Below, piece after piece: positions 16,661 to 25,201 of a stretch of DNA of 64,000 nt (position 1 is the stretch's first letter; each line of letters starts with the position of its first letter). A model generated the notes under the pieces. It ran no database searches and was not told the origin of the DNA. It worked only from the letters and a program-made list of their open reading frames with translations. The stretch lies in contig CP060238.1 in NCBI GenBank assembly GCA_023898765.1, forward strand, positions 1,838,430-1,902,429, read 5' to 3'. The position numbers and the translations under genes are program-made. The stretch comes from Rhodospirillales bacterium (lineage in GTDB: Bacteria; Pseudomonadota; Alphaproteobacteria; Micavibrionales; Micavibrionaceae).

Positions 16661-17968
16661 ATGTCTTTAAAACCCCGTGCCATTTTCCTGCTTTTTATCG
16701 TCATCCTGACGGAAGGTTATATCGTTCTTTCCACAGAGCTTCTCGCGATCCGTCAAACCATTCCCTTCGTCGGAAGCGGGACGGATACCATTTCAATCAT
16801 TATTGCCGCCGTTTTGATGCCCCTGGCCTTTGGCTATTACAACGGCGGAAAATTCAAACCGCATTATCAGGGACGCCGGTTTCTGACCGTTCGAAGCAAA
16901 CTGCTGCAAAACATCCTTGTTTCATCCGTGTTTCTTATTCTTGCCATATCGTACGTCCCTCTTTTCCTCTTTTTTACGCTTCTTATCCAAAACGGCATCT
17001 ATTACCGGCTATTGCTCACCGGGCTTTACGCCACCATCTTTCTTGTGACGCCCGTTTACCTGCTGGGACAGACAATCCCGCTTGTGAGCAACTTCTTTTC
17101 AAAAGAACGCCTGTCGGAAATTACCGGCCGGATGCTTTTTTTCTCCACGATCGGGTCCTTCCTCGGCGCCGTCCTCTCGACGATCATCCTGATGGCCACC
17201 ATTGGCGTACACCATACGGCCTCTCTCACTTTCCTGCTGCTTGCCGCCATTTACCTGCTTTTGCGCAAAGACAGGAACCTTGAAAGAAACCTCCCTATTC
17301 TGTGCATTGCCGGAATGGGGCTCGTGTTCAACTCTTCAAGCGTTATGGAGAATCTGCATATTGTGGAAAACAATCAATATAATACGATTATGGTGACGGA
17401 AGATCCGCAGACCCACAGCCGCACAATCTCCCTGAACAACAATTCCTCTTCAACCCTGCACGCCGACGGGCGGCCCCACGAATACATCCATTTCATCGAA
17501 AAGCATTACATCAACCCCCTGCCTGCCGAAGACGCGCCAAAAAGAATTCTTGTGATAGGCGCGGGCGGGTTCACGCTGGGGCTCCAGGACACTAAAAACA
17601 TCTACGATTTTGTGGATATTGACGGCTCTCTTAAAGAGGTATCCGAAAAATATTTTTTACAAAAACAGCTCGGGCCGAACAAGCATTTTTACCCCTCTCC
17701 CGCGCGCGCCTTCCTGATCCAGAACAAAAACGACTATGACCTGATCGTTCTGGACGCCTATTTCGGAGGCGTAAATATCCCCGAGCATCTCGTCACGCAG
17801 GATTTTTTCAAGCAAATCCGGGAAACGCTCACGAAGGGAGGAACGGTTGTTGCAAATTTCATCGTCCACCCGAATTTTTCCGACCGCTTCAGCCAGCATA
17901 TCGATACGACATTCCGGTCCGTTTTTCCTTTCATCACCCGCCAGATGATTGAAGACTATAACGGATAG
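16661..17968 (+). CDS. Polytopic membrane protein with spermidine-synthase-like domain, interrupted by an amber codon
   Basis: 435 codons to the TAG at 17966. Residues 1-215 contain about six to seven hydrophobic helices; the rest is a Rossmann methyltransferase-like domain of the spermidine synthase family (RILVIGAGGFTLGL, FVDIDGSLKEVSE, DYDLIVLDAYFGG). This membrane-plus-SpeE architecture is a known bacterial family with unclear substrate. After TAG the same frame stays open for 41 codons to a TAA at 18092, and these read like the family's C-terminus (LYIYQ..KVYTDNLN). The gene may therefore be a nonsense mutant, a readthrough case or a sequencing error. GCTAGAATC at 16610-16618 is a good -10. 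A 14-codon ORF (16626-16670) overlaps the start. Confidence 0.8.
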   Translation: MSLKPRAIFLLFIVILTEGYIVLSTELLAIRQTIPFVGSGTDTISIIIAAVLMPLAFGYYNGGKFKPHYQGRRFLTVRSKLLQNILVSSVFLILAISYVPLFLFFTLLIQNGIYYRLLLTGLYATIFLVTPVYLLGQTIPLVSNFFSKERLSEITGRMLFFSTIGSFLGAVLSTIILMATIGVHHTASLTFLLLAAIYLLLRKDRNLERNLPILCIAGMGLVFNSSSVMENLHIVENNQYNTIMVTEDPQTHSRTISLNNNSSSTLHADGRPHEYIHFIEKHYINPLPAEDAPKRILVIGAGGFTLGLQDTKNIYDFVDIDGSLKEVSEKYFLQKQLGPNKHFYPSPARAFLIQNKNDYDLIVLDAYFGGVNIPEHLVTQDFFKQIRETLTKGGTVVANFIVHPNFSDRFSQHIDTTFRSVFPFITRQMIEDYNG

Positions 17969-18094
17969 AGCATCCATCATGACAGGCAAAGCAACATCCT
18001 TTACATCTATCAGGATCAGGATTTTGCAACGCCTCAGAAAGTCTACACCGACAACCTGAACACAATCTTTCTGGACAAGCCCCAAAAAAGATAA
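17966..18094 (+). other. In-frame continuation of the SpeE-like gene after TAG
   Basis: TAG at 17966-17968 is followed without frame change by 41 sense codons and a TAA at 18092-18094. The encoded residues include SNILYIYQDQDF and KVYTDNLNTIF, which suit the end of a spermidine-synthase-like domain. A terminator hairpin follows directly after the TAA, not after the TAG, which supports 18094 as the original gene end. Confidence 0.6.
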
Positions 18095-18095
18095 G

Positions 18096-18122
18096 CCTGC
18101 CAGCATGATAAGGCGGGTTTTT
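18096..18122 (+). terminator. Rho-independent terminator of the SpeE-like gene
   Basis: Stem CCTGCC (18096-18101) pairs with GGCGGG (18112-18117, one G-U), with a 10-nt loop and then TTTTT. It lies 1 nt after the TAA of the extended frame and just overlaps the priA stop on the other strand. Confidence 0.6.
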
Positions 18123-20304
18123 AATAAAAACTCTGGGGATCGATATCGACAGACACGCGCACAGAGGAAGGGATTTTTATCCCTTTTAACCAGTGCGTTA
18201 TTGCCTTTTGAATATCTATTTTCTTATCGGCCCGCACCAGCAGACGCCGCCGGTAGTTTCCGCGCAGACGGTACATCAGCGCATCCGCCGGCCCGAACGT
18301 CTGTATTTCCTCGCCCTTTTGGGGCGCGGTGCGTCCCAGCGCCCGCGAAACCTCCACCACCTGCGCCTCGTCACGTCCTGAAACAATAACACCCGCCAGC
18401 CGGCTGAAAGGCGGCATGCCGGAATTCTCCCGCTCCTGCGCCTCCACCCGTAAAAATTCATCGCGCGCCCCGCCCGCCAGCGCCTGCATCACGCGGGCCT
18501 CCGGGTTAAACGTCTGAAGATAGACATGGCCTTTCATATCTTCCCGTCCCGCGCGCCCCGCCACCTGATGCAGCAATTGATAGGTGCGCTCCGTAGCGCG
18601 CAAATCCCCGCCGGACAGCCCCAGATCCGCATCCACCACCCCCACGCAAGTCAATTTGGGGAAGTGATGACCTTTGGCAATAATCTGAGTCCCGATAATG
18701 ATGTCGACTTTGTGATCCTGAATATCGGATAAAAGAGCTTTCAATTGCTCATGCGTCCCGGCCGTATCGCTGGAAAGCACGGAAATACGGGCCTCCGGAA
18801 AATACTCCTTCGTCTCCTCCATAATTCTCTCCACACCGGGACCGCAAGCCGCCAGCGACTCCCTGTCCCCGCAGGAAGGACAGGTCAGCGGACGGTCTAC
18901 AAAATGGTCGCAGTGGTGACAATGAAGCCTGCCCGTCTTGCGGTGGTCGATCAGCCAGGCGCTGCAGCGCGGACATTCAAAACGGTGCCCGCAGGTCCGG
19001 CACAGCGTCAGCGGCGCATAACCCCGCCGGTTCAAAAATAAAAGGGACTGCCGTCCCGCTTCCAGCGTTTCCGCCATCGCTTTTTGCAAGGATGGAGAGA
19101 TAAAATGCTGGCGCGCCATTTTTTCCTGCCGCAGATCCACCAGATGAATCTCCGGCAAATCCGCGCCCCCGTGGCGATCCGGCAGACTCAGATGGCTGTA
19201 GCGCCCTTCCCACGCATTGTGAATCGTCTCCAGCGACGGCGTTGCCGACACCAGCACAACGGGTATCTCCCCTAAACTGGCCCGCACAATCGCCATATCC
19301 CGCGCATGATAAATCACGCCGTCTTCCTGTTTATAAGCGGGATCATGCTCCTCATCGACGACGATCAGCCCCAGATCCGCATAGGGCAAAAACAGGGCCG
19401 AGCGCGCCCCCACAACCACACGGCTTTCCCCGGTGACCACGCCGCGCCACGTCTTTTTGCGCTGCGCCGAAGAAAGGGAAGAATGCCAAAGCGCCGGAAC
19501 GCAGCCAAAGCGGGTTTTAAAGCGGTCTAAAAACGCATTGGAAAGCGCAATTTCAGGAAGCAAAATAAGGACTTGCCTGTTTTGCCTTAAAGCCTGCGCG
19601 ACCGCCTCAAAATACACTTCCGTCTTTCCCGCTCCGGTCACACCGTCTACCAAGGTCACGTTGTAACGGCCTGTTTTGACTTTTTCTTTTAAGTCCCGGG
19701 CAGAGTCCTGCTGCACGGAAGAAAGCAAAGGGCCGGGCCGCTCCGGGTCTGGCAAGCGGCAGGGCGCCGGCGCCGACAGGCTAATCTGTTTGAGATAGCC
19801 TTTCTCAAAGAGCCCCTTGATAACCCCCGAAGAACATCCCGCTTCCTCCGCCAGTTCGCCCGCCCGCCGTGGCAGTCCGTCCGACACAATTTCCATCACG
19901 CGGCGGGCCTGAGGAGAAAGCGACTCTCCCTCCTTCCCTGCACGCGAAAAAACATACCCCGTCACAGGCTTTGGCGGCTCCAGCGCACCGGGCACACTTA
20001 AGGACAGCTTCAGAACGCTCCCTCTGGCCGCCATGGTATAGCCCGCCATCCAGTCCAGAAACCGGCGGTGAGCCTCCGGCATGGGGGGAAGATCGTATCG
20101 GGATAAAACATATTTAAGCTTTTTGGACGAAACGCCGCCTTCCGCCTCCCCCCACACCACCGCCGGAATTTCACGCCGTCCCAGCGGCACACAGACATAC
20201 GCCCCCGCGCAGATTTCCAGCCCCTCCGGCACACCGTAATCATACGCTTTGTCCACAGGATACGGGACAAGAACGGACTTCCTCCCTGTTTCCCGGGAGA
20301 GCAT
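18121..20304 (-). CDS. priA: Primosomal protein N' (replication restart helicase)
   Basis: About 727 residues. PriA recognises stalled forks and reloads the replicative helicase. Seen: N-terminal 3'-DNA-binding part (VLVPYPVDKAYDYGVPEGL), Walker A GVTGAGKTEVY, DEEHDP, and the eight-Cys zinc region (CRTCGHRFECPRCSAW, then CHHCDHF and CPSCG). The C-terminal ending SVDIDPQSFY is typical. ATG 20304 has GAGGA 5-6 nt upstream and is preferred; an in-frame ATG at 20334 would add 10 residues with a weaker site. It is transcribed away from the transaldolase gene. Confidence 0.94.
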   Translation of the reverse strand: MLSRETGRKSVLVPYPVDKAYDYGVPEGLEICAGAYVCVPLGRREIPAVVWGEAEGGVSSKKLKYVLSRYDLPPMPEAHRRFLDWMAGYTMAARGSVLKLSLSVPGALEPPKPVTGYVFSRAGKEGESLSPQARRVMEIVSDGLPRRAGELAEEAGCSSGVIKGLFEKGYLKQISLSAPAPCRLPDPERPGPLLSSVQQDSARDLKEKVKTGRYNVTLVDGVTGAGKTEVYFEAVAQALRQNRQVLILLPEIALSNAFLDRFKTRFGCVPALWHSSLSSAQRKKTWRGVVTGESRVVVGARSALFLPYADLGLIVVDEEHDPAYKQEDGVIYHARDMAIVRASLGEIPVVLVSATPSLETIHNAWEGRYSHLSLPDRHGGADLPEIHLVDLRQEKMARQHFISPSLQKAMAETLEAGRQSLLFLNRRGYAPLTLCRTCGHRFECPRCSAWLIDHRKTGRLHCHHCDHFVDRPLTCPSCGDRESLAACGPGVERIMEETKEYFPEARISVLSSDTAGTHEQLKALLSDIQDHKVDIIIGTQIIAKGHHFPKLTCVGVVDADLGLSGGDLRATERTYQLLHQVAGRAGREDMKGHVYLQTFNPEARVMQALAGGARDEFLRVEAQERENSGMPPFSRLAGVIVSGRDEAQVVEVSRALGRTAPQKGEEIQTFGPADALMYRLRGNYRRRLLVRADKKIDIQKAITHWLKGIKIPSSVRVSVDIDPQSFY

Positions 20305-20382
20305 GTCATCCTCTTCTTGAAAAAGTGTCTGCATATGGTTACCTATGATGCTCAGGATTCATATAAAAGGAAAGAGCCCATC

Positions 20383-21039
20383 ATGAAATTCTTCGTCGAC
20401 ACAGCAGATATTGATGACATTAAAGATCTCGCCTCTACGGGATTGCTTGACGGGGTCACGACCAACCCCTCCTTGATCGCCAAATCCGGGAAAAATTTCA
20501 TCCCGCTGATTGAGGAAATCTGCTCTGTCGTTGCAGGCCCCGTCAGCGCCGAAGTCGCCGCGACAGACTATGAGACCATGCTCAAGGAGGCAAACGTCCT
20601 GAAAAAAATCGCGCATAACGTCGCGATCAAGGTGCCGCTTACGCCGGACGGCCTGAAAGTCTGCAAAGAGCTTTCTGATGAAGGCACCATGGTGAATGTC
20701 ACCCTGTGCTTCTCGGCAGCTCAGGCTATTCTGGCCGCCAAAGCGGGCGCAACCTTTATCTCCCCTTTCGTCGGACGGCTGGACGATATTTCGCAGGACG
20801 GGCTGGGGCTGATTTCCGAAATTTGCACCATCTACGACAACTACCCGGATTTCCATACCGAGGTGCTGGTGGCCTCTATCCGGCATCCGATGCATATCGT
20901 GGACAGCGCCAAAATGGGCGCCCATGTCGTGACCTGCCCTCCCGGCGTCATTCGCCAGCTCTACGCACATCCTTTAACGGATAAAGGGCTTGCCGCCTTC
21001 GTCGAAGACTGGAAAAAAACCGGGCAAAGCATTTTGTAA
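20383..21039 (+). CDS. tal: Transaldolase, short fructose-6-phosphate aldolase-like type
   Basis: 218 residues, the compact TalC/FSA-type single TIM barrel. The Schiff-base Lys is in HNVAIKVPLT; MKFFVDTADI, GVTTNPSL and FISPFVGRLDDI are family motifs. It transfers dihydroxyacetone units in the non-oxidative pentose phosphate pathway (or acts as an aldolase; the sequence alone does not separate these). ATG 20383 is chosen because AAAAGGAAAGAG precedes it; upstream in-frame codons from 20317 lie antisense to priA. Confidence 0.92.
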   Translation: MKFFVDTADIDDIKDLASTGLLDGVTTNPSLIAKSGKNFIPLIEEICSVVAGPVSAEVAATDYETMLKEANVLKKIAHNVAIKVPLTPDGLKVCKELSDEGTMVNVTLCFSAAQAILAAKAGATFISPFVGRLDDISQDGLGLISEICTIYDNYPDFHTEVLVASIRHPMHIVDSAKMGAHVVTCPPGVIRQLYAHPLTDKGLAAFVEDWKKTGQSIL

Positions 21040-21062
21040 AAACAGAATATCTTTCTCTGTGG

Positions 21063-21068
21063 TAAAAT
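21063..21068 (+). promoter_or_regulatory. -10-like hexamer, leaderless geometry, before the DUF484 gene
   Basis: TAAAAT is at 21063-21068, then CAGGGC (6 nt), then ATG 21075. The same 6-nt spacing occurs before the genes at 630, 25202 and 36223. No clear -35 is visible at 17 nt. Confidence 0.4.
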
Positions 21069-21074
21069 CAGGGC

Positions 21075-21782
21075 ATGAGCGATTCAACGCCGAAAACAGA
21101 TGCGCCGGTCATAACCGCCCAGGAAGTCGTGGACTTTCTACGCGCCCACCCGAAATTCCTGCAGGAAAACCCGCAGGTCTGCGATTTTCTGATCCCGCCC
21201 AAAAACAGCAATGGAAAAAACGTGGCGGATTTCCAGTCCTTCCTGATCGACCGCCTGAAATCGGACAAGAAAGATGTGCTGGAAACTACCAGGGAAATCG
21301 TGGAAAACGCCCGCTCCAACATGAACAACCAGCAGCGAATCCACGAAACCGTCCTGCGCCTTCTGGACGCCCGGAATTTTGACGAATTCATCCATATCAC
21401 GACCATGGATCTTTCGGCCATGCTCGACACCGATATCTCGGCCCTTCTGGTTGAATCGAACGGACATGACATCCCCCACATTTCCACCAACGGAATCCGC
21501 ATCCTTCCGGAAGGAACGGTCGATAAATGGATGCAAGGCAAAAATATCCTGCTGCAATCGAATATCAGCGGCATCGAAGCCATTTATGGCGGCGGGGCGA
21601 ATCTTGTGCAATCCCAGGCCCTTCTGCGCATCGATATTTCAAGGGACACGCCGCCCGCCCTTCTGGTCTTCGGCAGCCGCGACCCCCTCATGTTTCAGGA
21701 CGGGCAGGGCACGGAAATGGTCATGTTCCTCGCCCGCGCCTTTGAACGGATTTTCAGGTCATGGCTGACACTGCCGAAATAA
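21075..21782 (+). CDS. DUF484 family (GAF-like) protein
   Basis: 235 residues. The N-terminal motif VVDFLRAHPKFLQENPQV and the later LIDRLKSDKK, RIHETVLRLLDARNFDEF are typical of DUF484 proteins, which have a GAF-like C-terminal domain and no proven function. In many proteobacteria this gene precedes xerC, as here: the 3' end overlaps xerC by 22 nt, implying coupled translation. Cytoplasmic. Confidence 0.9.
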   Translation: MSDSTPKTDAPVITAQEVVDFLRAHPKFLQENPQVCDFLIPPKNSNGKNVADFQSFLIDRLKSDKKDVLETTREIVENARSNMNNQQRIHETVLRLLDARNFDEFIHITTMDLSAMLDTDISALLVESNGHDIPHISTNGIRILPEGTVDKWMQGKNILLQSNISGIEAIYGGGANLVQSQALLRIDISRDTPPALLVFGSRDPLMFQDGQGTEMVMFLARAFERIFRSWLTLPK

Positions 21783-22705
21783 AACCGGACCTTTCCGCCC
21801 TCTGCGCCCCCGACCTTGCCAAAATCCTGCAGGACTGGCACAGATGGCTCAAAATCGAAAAGAACCTCTCCCCCCATACGCTAAGAGCTTACCAGCGCGA
21901 TGTCTCACAATTTCTGACTTTCCTCGCCCGGCATGACGGCAGGGCCCTTTCGATTGACGCCCTCTCCGGCTCTTCCCTTGCGGATTTCAGGGCATGGATG
22001 TCGCGGCAGGCCATTGACGGCGCATCCAGCGCTTCGCGCGCCCGCGCGCTCTCCGGCGTTAAAAACTTCATCGGCTGGATGGACAGGCAGGGCATCGCCC
22101 ACAACGCCTCCATCGGAAATGTGCGCAGCCCCAAGCAGCCCCGCAAACTCCCCCGCCCGCTCGAAGAAATTCAGGCCTTCCGGCTGCTGGAAAACATGCC
22201 GGACGATACATGGACCGAACGCCGCGACAAGGCCCTGTTCACGCTCCTTTACGGCTGCGGCCTGCGCATCGACGAAGCGCTGACCTTAAATATCGAAGAC
22301 CTGCCCCGCGACGGATTTTTGCGCGTCACCGGAAAAGGAAACAAGGAACGTCAGGTTCCTGTCCTGTCCCAGATCGAGCCCGTCCTTGAAAATTACCGTA
22401 AAAGCTGCCCTTACCCGGAAGAGCCGGCCCGCGCCTTTTTCCTGGGGGCAAAAGGAAAACGCCTGAATCAGGGCGTGGCCCAAAAGACCATGCGGGATTT
22501 GCGCAAAACGCTCAACCTGCCGGAGACGGCTACACCGCACGCCCTGCGTCACAGCTTCGCCACGCATCTTCTCCAAAACGGAGCAAATTTACGGGAAATT
22601 CAGGAACTCCTCGGCCATGCCTCCCTCAAATCGACCCAGCGTTACACGGATGTGAATGACGCAAAGCTGATGGAGGTTTACAGGAAATGCCATCCGAGAG
22701 GGTAA
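21761..22705 (+). CDS. xerC: Tyrosine recombinase XerC
   Basis: 314 residues. Resolves chromosome dimers at dif together with XerD and FtsK. Seen: N-terminal SAM-like domain (NLSPHTLRAYQRDVSQFL) and the full catalytic set: Arg in GCGLRIDEAL, Lys in VTGKGNKERQVP, HALRHSFATHLL, and LGHASLKSTQRYTDV with the nucleophile Tyr. The pairing with DUF484 favours XerC over XerD. It is intact and not associated with an integrative element. Confidence 0.93.
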   Translation: MADTAEIKPDLSALCAPDLAKILQDWHRWLKIEKNLSPHTLRAYQRDVSQFLTFLARHDGRALSIDALSGSSLADFRAWMSRQAIDGASSASRARALSGVKNFIGWMDRQGIAHNASIGNVRSPKQPRKLPRPLEEIQAFRLLENMPDDTWTERRDKALFTLLYGCGLRIDEALTLNIEDLPRDGFLRVTGKGNKERQVPVLSQIEPVLENYRKSCPYPEEPARAFFLGAKGKRLNQGVAQKTMRDLRKTLNLPETATPHALRHSFATHLLQNGANLREIQELLGHASLKSTQRYTDVNDAKLMEVYRKCHPRG

Positions 22706-22730
22706 ACGCCCCCGGCGGCGTAAGACATAA

Positions 22731-22750
22731 AAAAGCTTGCGGCCGCTTTT
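22731..22750 (+). terminator. Possible terminator after xerC
   Basis: AAAAGC (22731-22736) and GCTTTT (22745-22750) form a short stem around an 8-nt GC-rich loop, 25 nt after the xerC stop. There is no separate T-run, so it is weak. Confidence 0.3.
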
Positions 22751-22800
22751 GAGTGATGTTATGTGAAAGAATTATCGTTGTAATTTTTAAGGTACAAAAC

Positions 22801-23286
22801 ATGCGAGATCCGCGTCTGCCCCAATTTCCGACCGTGTTTGAAGCAGAATTGGAAAGATTGTATAACGAATGCCGTGGTGAGAAAGAGCACTCTTACCTGT
22901 TTGTAACATTACCGGTCCGGCAGAGGCCGGACGAAAACAATAGTGACTGTAAATTCCATTCTGTTCGCTTGAAAGATGATCCTTTAGGGGCCTTATCTCT
23001 GCTCAGGCACCGGAACAGGACTGTTATCGTTGCCCTTGATCTTCTTGATCCTGATGGATTCGAAGGGCAGTGGCCTTACAAGGCCGGTCAGATAACGAAC
23101 GTCAGCATTCTAAGACAATACCCCGTTATAAATATCGCGGACCAATCACATATAAAGCCCGCCATGGCGAAAAAGGCGACAGGCCAAAGATACACGCCGC
23201 CGCCTTATATTCGGGCTGTCGTTTCTTCCCAGAGAGCCTCTACATGTGAATCGGGCGGCCATCAACGGCCAAAGCCGCTTCCTTGA
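22801..23286 (+). CDS. Hypothetical cytoplasmic protein
   Basis: 161 residues from ATG 22801 (AAGG 9 nt upstream); an in-frame start at 22753 would add 16 residues of doubtful quality. No signal peptide, membrane helix or known motif. The central part alternates hydrophobic strands (YLFVTLPVRQR, RTVIVALDLLDP), and the C-terminus is basic and low-complexity. The last 47 nt overlap the 3' end of lpdA on the opposite strand. Composition is more AT-rich than the neighbours, which may mean recent acquisition. Confidence 0.55.
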   Translation: MRDPRLPQFPTVFEAELERLYNECRGEKEHSYLFVTLPVRQRPDENNSDCKFHSVRLKDDPLGALSLLRHRNRTVIVALDLLDPDGFEGQWPYKAGQITNVSILRQYPVINIADQSHIKPAMAKKATGQRYTPPPYIRAVVSSQRASTCESGGHQRPKPLP

Positions 23287-24637
23287 TCACTTCTTCCAGA
23301 GTCGGGTGCGCATGACAGGTGCGAGCGATATCTTCGGCGGACGTGCCGAACTCCATCCCCAGCACGACTTCGCCGATTAAGGTCCCGGCTTCAGGGCCAA
23401 TGATATGAGCGCCCAAAACGCGGTCCGTTTCGGCATGCGCCAGAATTTTGACAAACCCGTCCGTGCACCCCATCGCCCGCGCCCGCCCGTTCGCCATGAA
23501 AGGAAATTTCCCGGCTTTATAGGGCACGCCGTCTTCCTTGAGCTGTTCTTCCGTCCGGCCGACGCAGGCCACTTCCGGATGCGTATACACCACGCCGGGA
23601 ATAAGATTATAATCGATATGGCCCGATTGCCCGGCCAGCATTTCGGCCAGCACCATGCCTTCATCCTCGGCTTTATGCGCAAGCATCGGCCCGATAATCA
23701 CATCGCCAATCGCATAGACTCCCTCGGCGCTTGTTTTGAAGTGCCCATCGGTTCTGATCCGGCCGCGCTCGTCCAGCTCCACGCCCGCCGCCTCCAGATT
23801 AAGGGACTCCGTGTAGGGTTTGCGTCCCACAGCCACGAGCACAATCTCCGCAGAGATCTTTTCTTCCGCGCCGCCCGCCGCAGGTTCCAGCATTAAATCC
23901 ACGCCCGCCGCGCCGGATACCGCCGATGTCACCTTCGTTGAAAGCCTGAAATCAAGCCCCTGTTTTTGAAGAAGCTTGCGCGTTTCCTTACGGATTTCCC
24001 CGTCCATTCCGGGCAGGATTTCATCCAGAAATTCCACGACCGTCACTTTAGCGCCCAGACGGCCCCAGACGGAGCCAAGCTCCAGCCCGATAACCCCGCC
24101 GCCAATCACAACCATATTTTCCGGCACTTTCTCCAGTTCCAGCGCGCCCGTGGAAGAGACAATTCTTTTCTCGTCAATATCAATGCCCGGCAGACCGGCC
24201 ACATCGGAACCCGTGGCAATCACAATGTGTCTGGCGCTGTAACTTTTTCCCGCCACGTCCACCTTGCCGCCGCCGGAAAGTTTTCCCGCCCCTTTGAGCC
24301 AGTCCACCTTGTTTTTCTTAAACAGGAATTCAATGCCCTGCGTGTTGGCACCGATGACGGACTCCTTGAATTTCATCATCTCCGGCAGGTCGACCTCCGC
24401 GCCGGTCACTTTTACGCCCATTTTGGCCAGATGCTTCCCCGCCTCTTCATATTTTTCAGACGCCGACAAAAGCGCTTTCGATGGTATGCAGCCGACATTG
24501 AGGCATGTCCCCCCCAGCGTTTCGCGCTTTTCGACACAGGCCGTTTTCATCCCCAGCTGCGCGCAGCGAATGGCGCAGACATAGCCGCCCGGGCCGGCCC
24601 CAATGACAATCACATCGTAAGAATTCTGGTCGCTCAT
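23240..24637 (-). CDS. lpdA: Dihydrolipoyl dehydrogenase (E3)
   Basis: 465 residues. FAD/NAD flavoenzyme that reoxidises lipoyl groups of the 2-oxoacid dehydrogenase complexes. Seen: FAD-binding GAGPGGYVCAIRCAQLG, redox disulfide GGTCLNVGCIPSK, NAD-binding VIGGGVIGLELGSVW, and the C-terminal His-Glu motif in HAHPTLEE. CAGGAG precedes the ATG. The sucB and sucA genes lie on the same strand upstream, separated by two deaminase-fold genes, so E3 most likely serves 2-oxoglutarate dehydrogenase. Confidence 0.96.
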   Translation of the reverse strand: MSDQNSYDVIVIGAGPGGYVCAIRCAQLGMKTACVEKRETLGGTCLNVGCIPSKALLSASEKYEEAGKHLAKMGVKVTGAEVDLPEMMKFKESVIGANTQGIEFLFKKNKVDWLKGAGKLSGGGKVDVAGKSYSARHIVIATGSDVAGLPGIDIDEKRIVSSTGALELEKVPENMVVIGGGVIGLELGSVWGRLGAKVTVVEFLDEILPGMDGEIRKETRKLLQKQGLDFRLSTKVTSAVSGAAGVDLMLEPAAGGAEEKISAEIVLVAVGRKPYTESLNLEAAGVELDERGRIRTDGHFKTSAEGVYAIGDVIIGPMLAHKAEDEGMVLAEMLAGQSGHIDYNLIPGVVYTHPEVACVGRTEEQLKEDGVPYKAGKFPFMANGRARAMGCTDGFVKILAHAETDRVLGAHIIGPEAGTLIGEVVLGMEFGTSAEDIARTCHAHPTLEEVIKEAALAVDGRPIHM

Positions 24638-24730
24638 GCTTATCTCCTGTTCCAGAAAGAGGCTAGCGCAACCCTCCGAAAAAGCAAGAGCGCTGCAAAG
24701 ATTTATTCAGAGAATTCAGGCATTTCAACG

Positions 24731-25180
24731 TTAAGCGCCGCCCCAGTCTTCGAGCCACAGATCCGGCTTTTCTTCCCGGAACTTTTTAACCAGCGCAATG
24801 CAATCCGGATCCTCCAGAACGGTGACCTCCACCCCGCGCTCCCGTAAAAACTCAATATTTCCTGCAGAATTGACGGCATCCCCCACAACGACACGCGGAA
24901 TTTTAAACTGCACAATCGTGCCCGCACACATCATGCAGGGGCTCAACGTTGTATACATTGTGGTGTCACGGCGGGATTCATGCCGGCCAGCCGCCCGCAT
25001 CGCCGCCATTTCCCCATGGAGAATCGGGTTGCCTTCCTGCACCAGCATATTATGTCCTTCACCCAGTATCCGGCCCGAGTCATCGACGAGAAGGGCGCCA
25101 ATGGGACAGCCCCCTTCCCGATAACTTTCAAGCGCCAAACGATAGGCCCGTTTCATATAATGATTGTGGTCGCATTGCAT
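24731..25180 (-). CDS. Cytosine deaminase-like nucleoside/base deaminase
   Basis: 149 residues of the zinc cytidine-deaminase fold. Zinc ligands are HGE (LHGEMAAMRA) and PCMMC (SPCMMCAGTIV). The GGCPIGALLVDD opening, TTLYTTLSPC-like TTMYTTLSPC and the end KFREEKPDLWLEDWG closely resemble the fungal cytosine deaminase Fcy1, rather than TadA or guanine deaminase. Likely role: pyrimidine-base salvage (cytosine to uracil), inferred. AGGGA sits 5 nt before the ATG. The start faces a second deaminase gene only 21 nt away on the other strand. Confidence 0.82.
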   Translation of the reverse strand: MQCDHNHYMKRAYRLALESYREGGCPIGALLVDDSGRILGEGHNMLVQEGNPILHGEMAAMRAAGRHESRRDTTMYTTLSPCMMCAGTIVQFKIPRVVVGDAVNSAGNIEFLRERGVEVTVLEDPDCIALVKKFREEKPDLWLEDWGGA

Positions 25181-25189
25181 AATTCCCTG

Positions 25190-25195
25190 TATAAT
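25190..25195 (+). promoter_or_regulatory. TATAAT -10 element of a probable leaderless gene
   Basis: TATAAT at 25190-25195, then GGGCCG, then ATG 25202. There are only 21 nt between the divergent starts, so promoter elements for both genes overlap coding sequence. No Shine-Dalgarno is present before 25202. Confidence 0.55.
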
Positions 25196-25201
25196 GGGCC
25201 G

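Noticed and set aside
16567..17283. 238-codon open frame on the plus strand
   Set aside because: Overlaps the SpeE-like gene in another frame; the 16661 frame has the membrane helices and Rossmann motifs.
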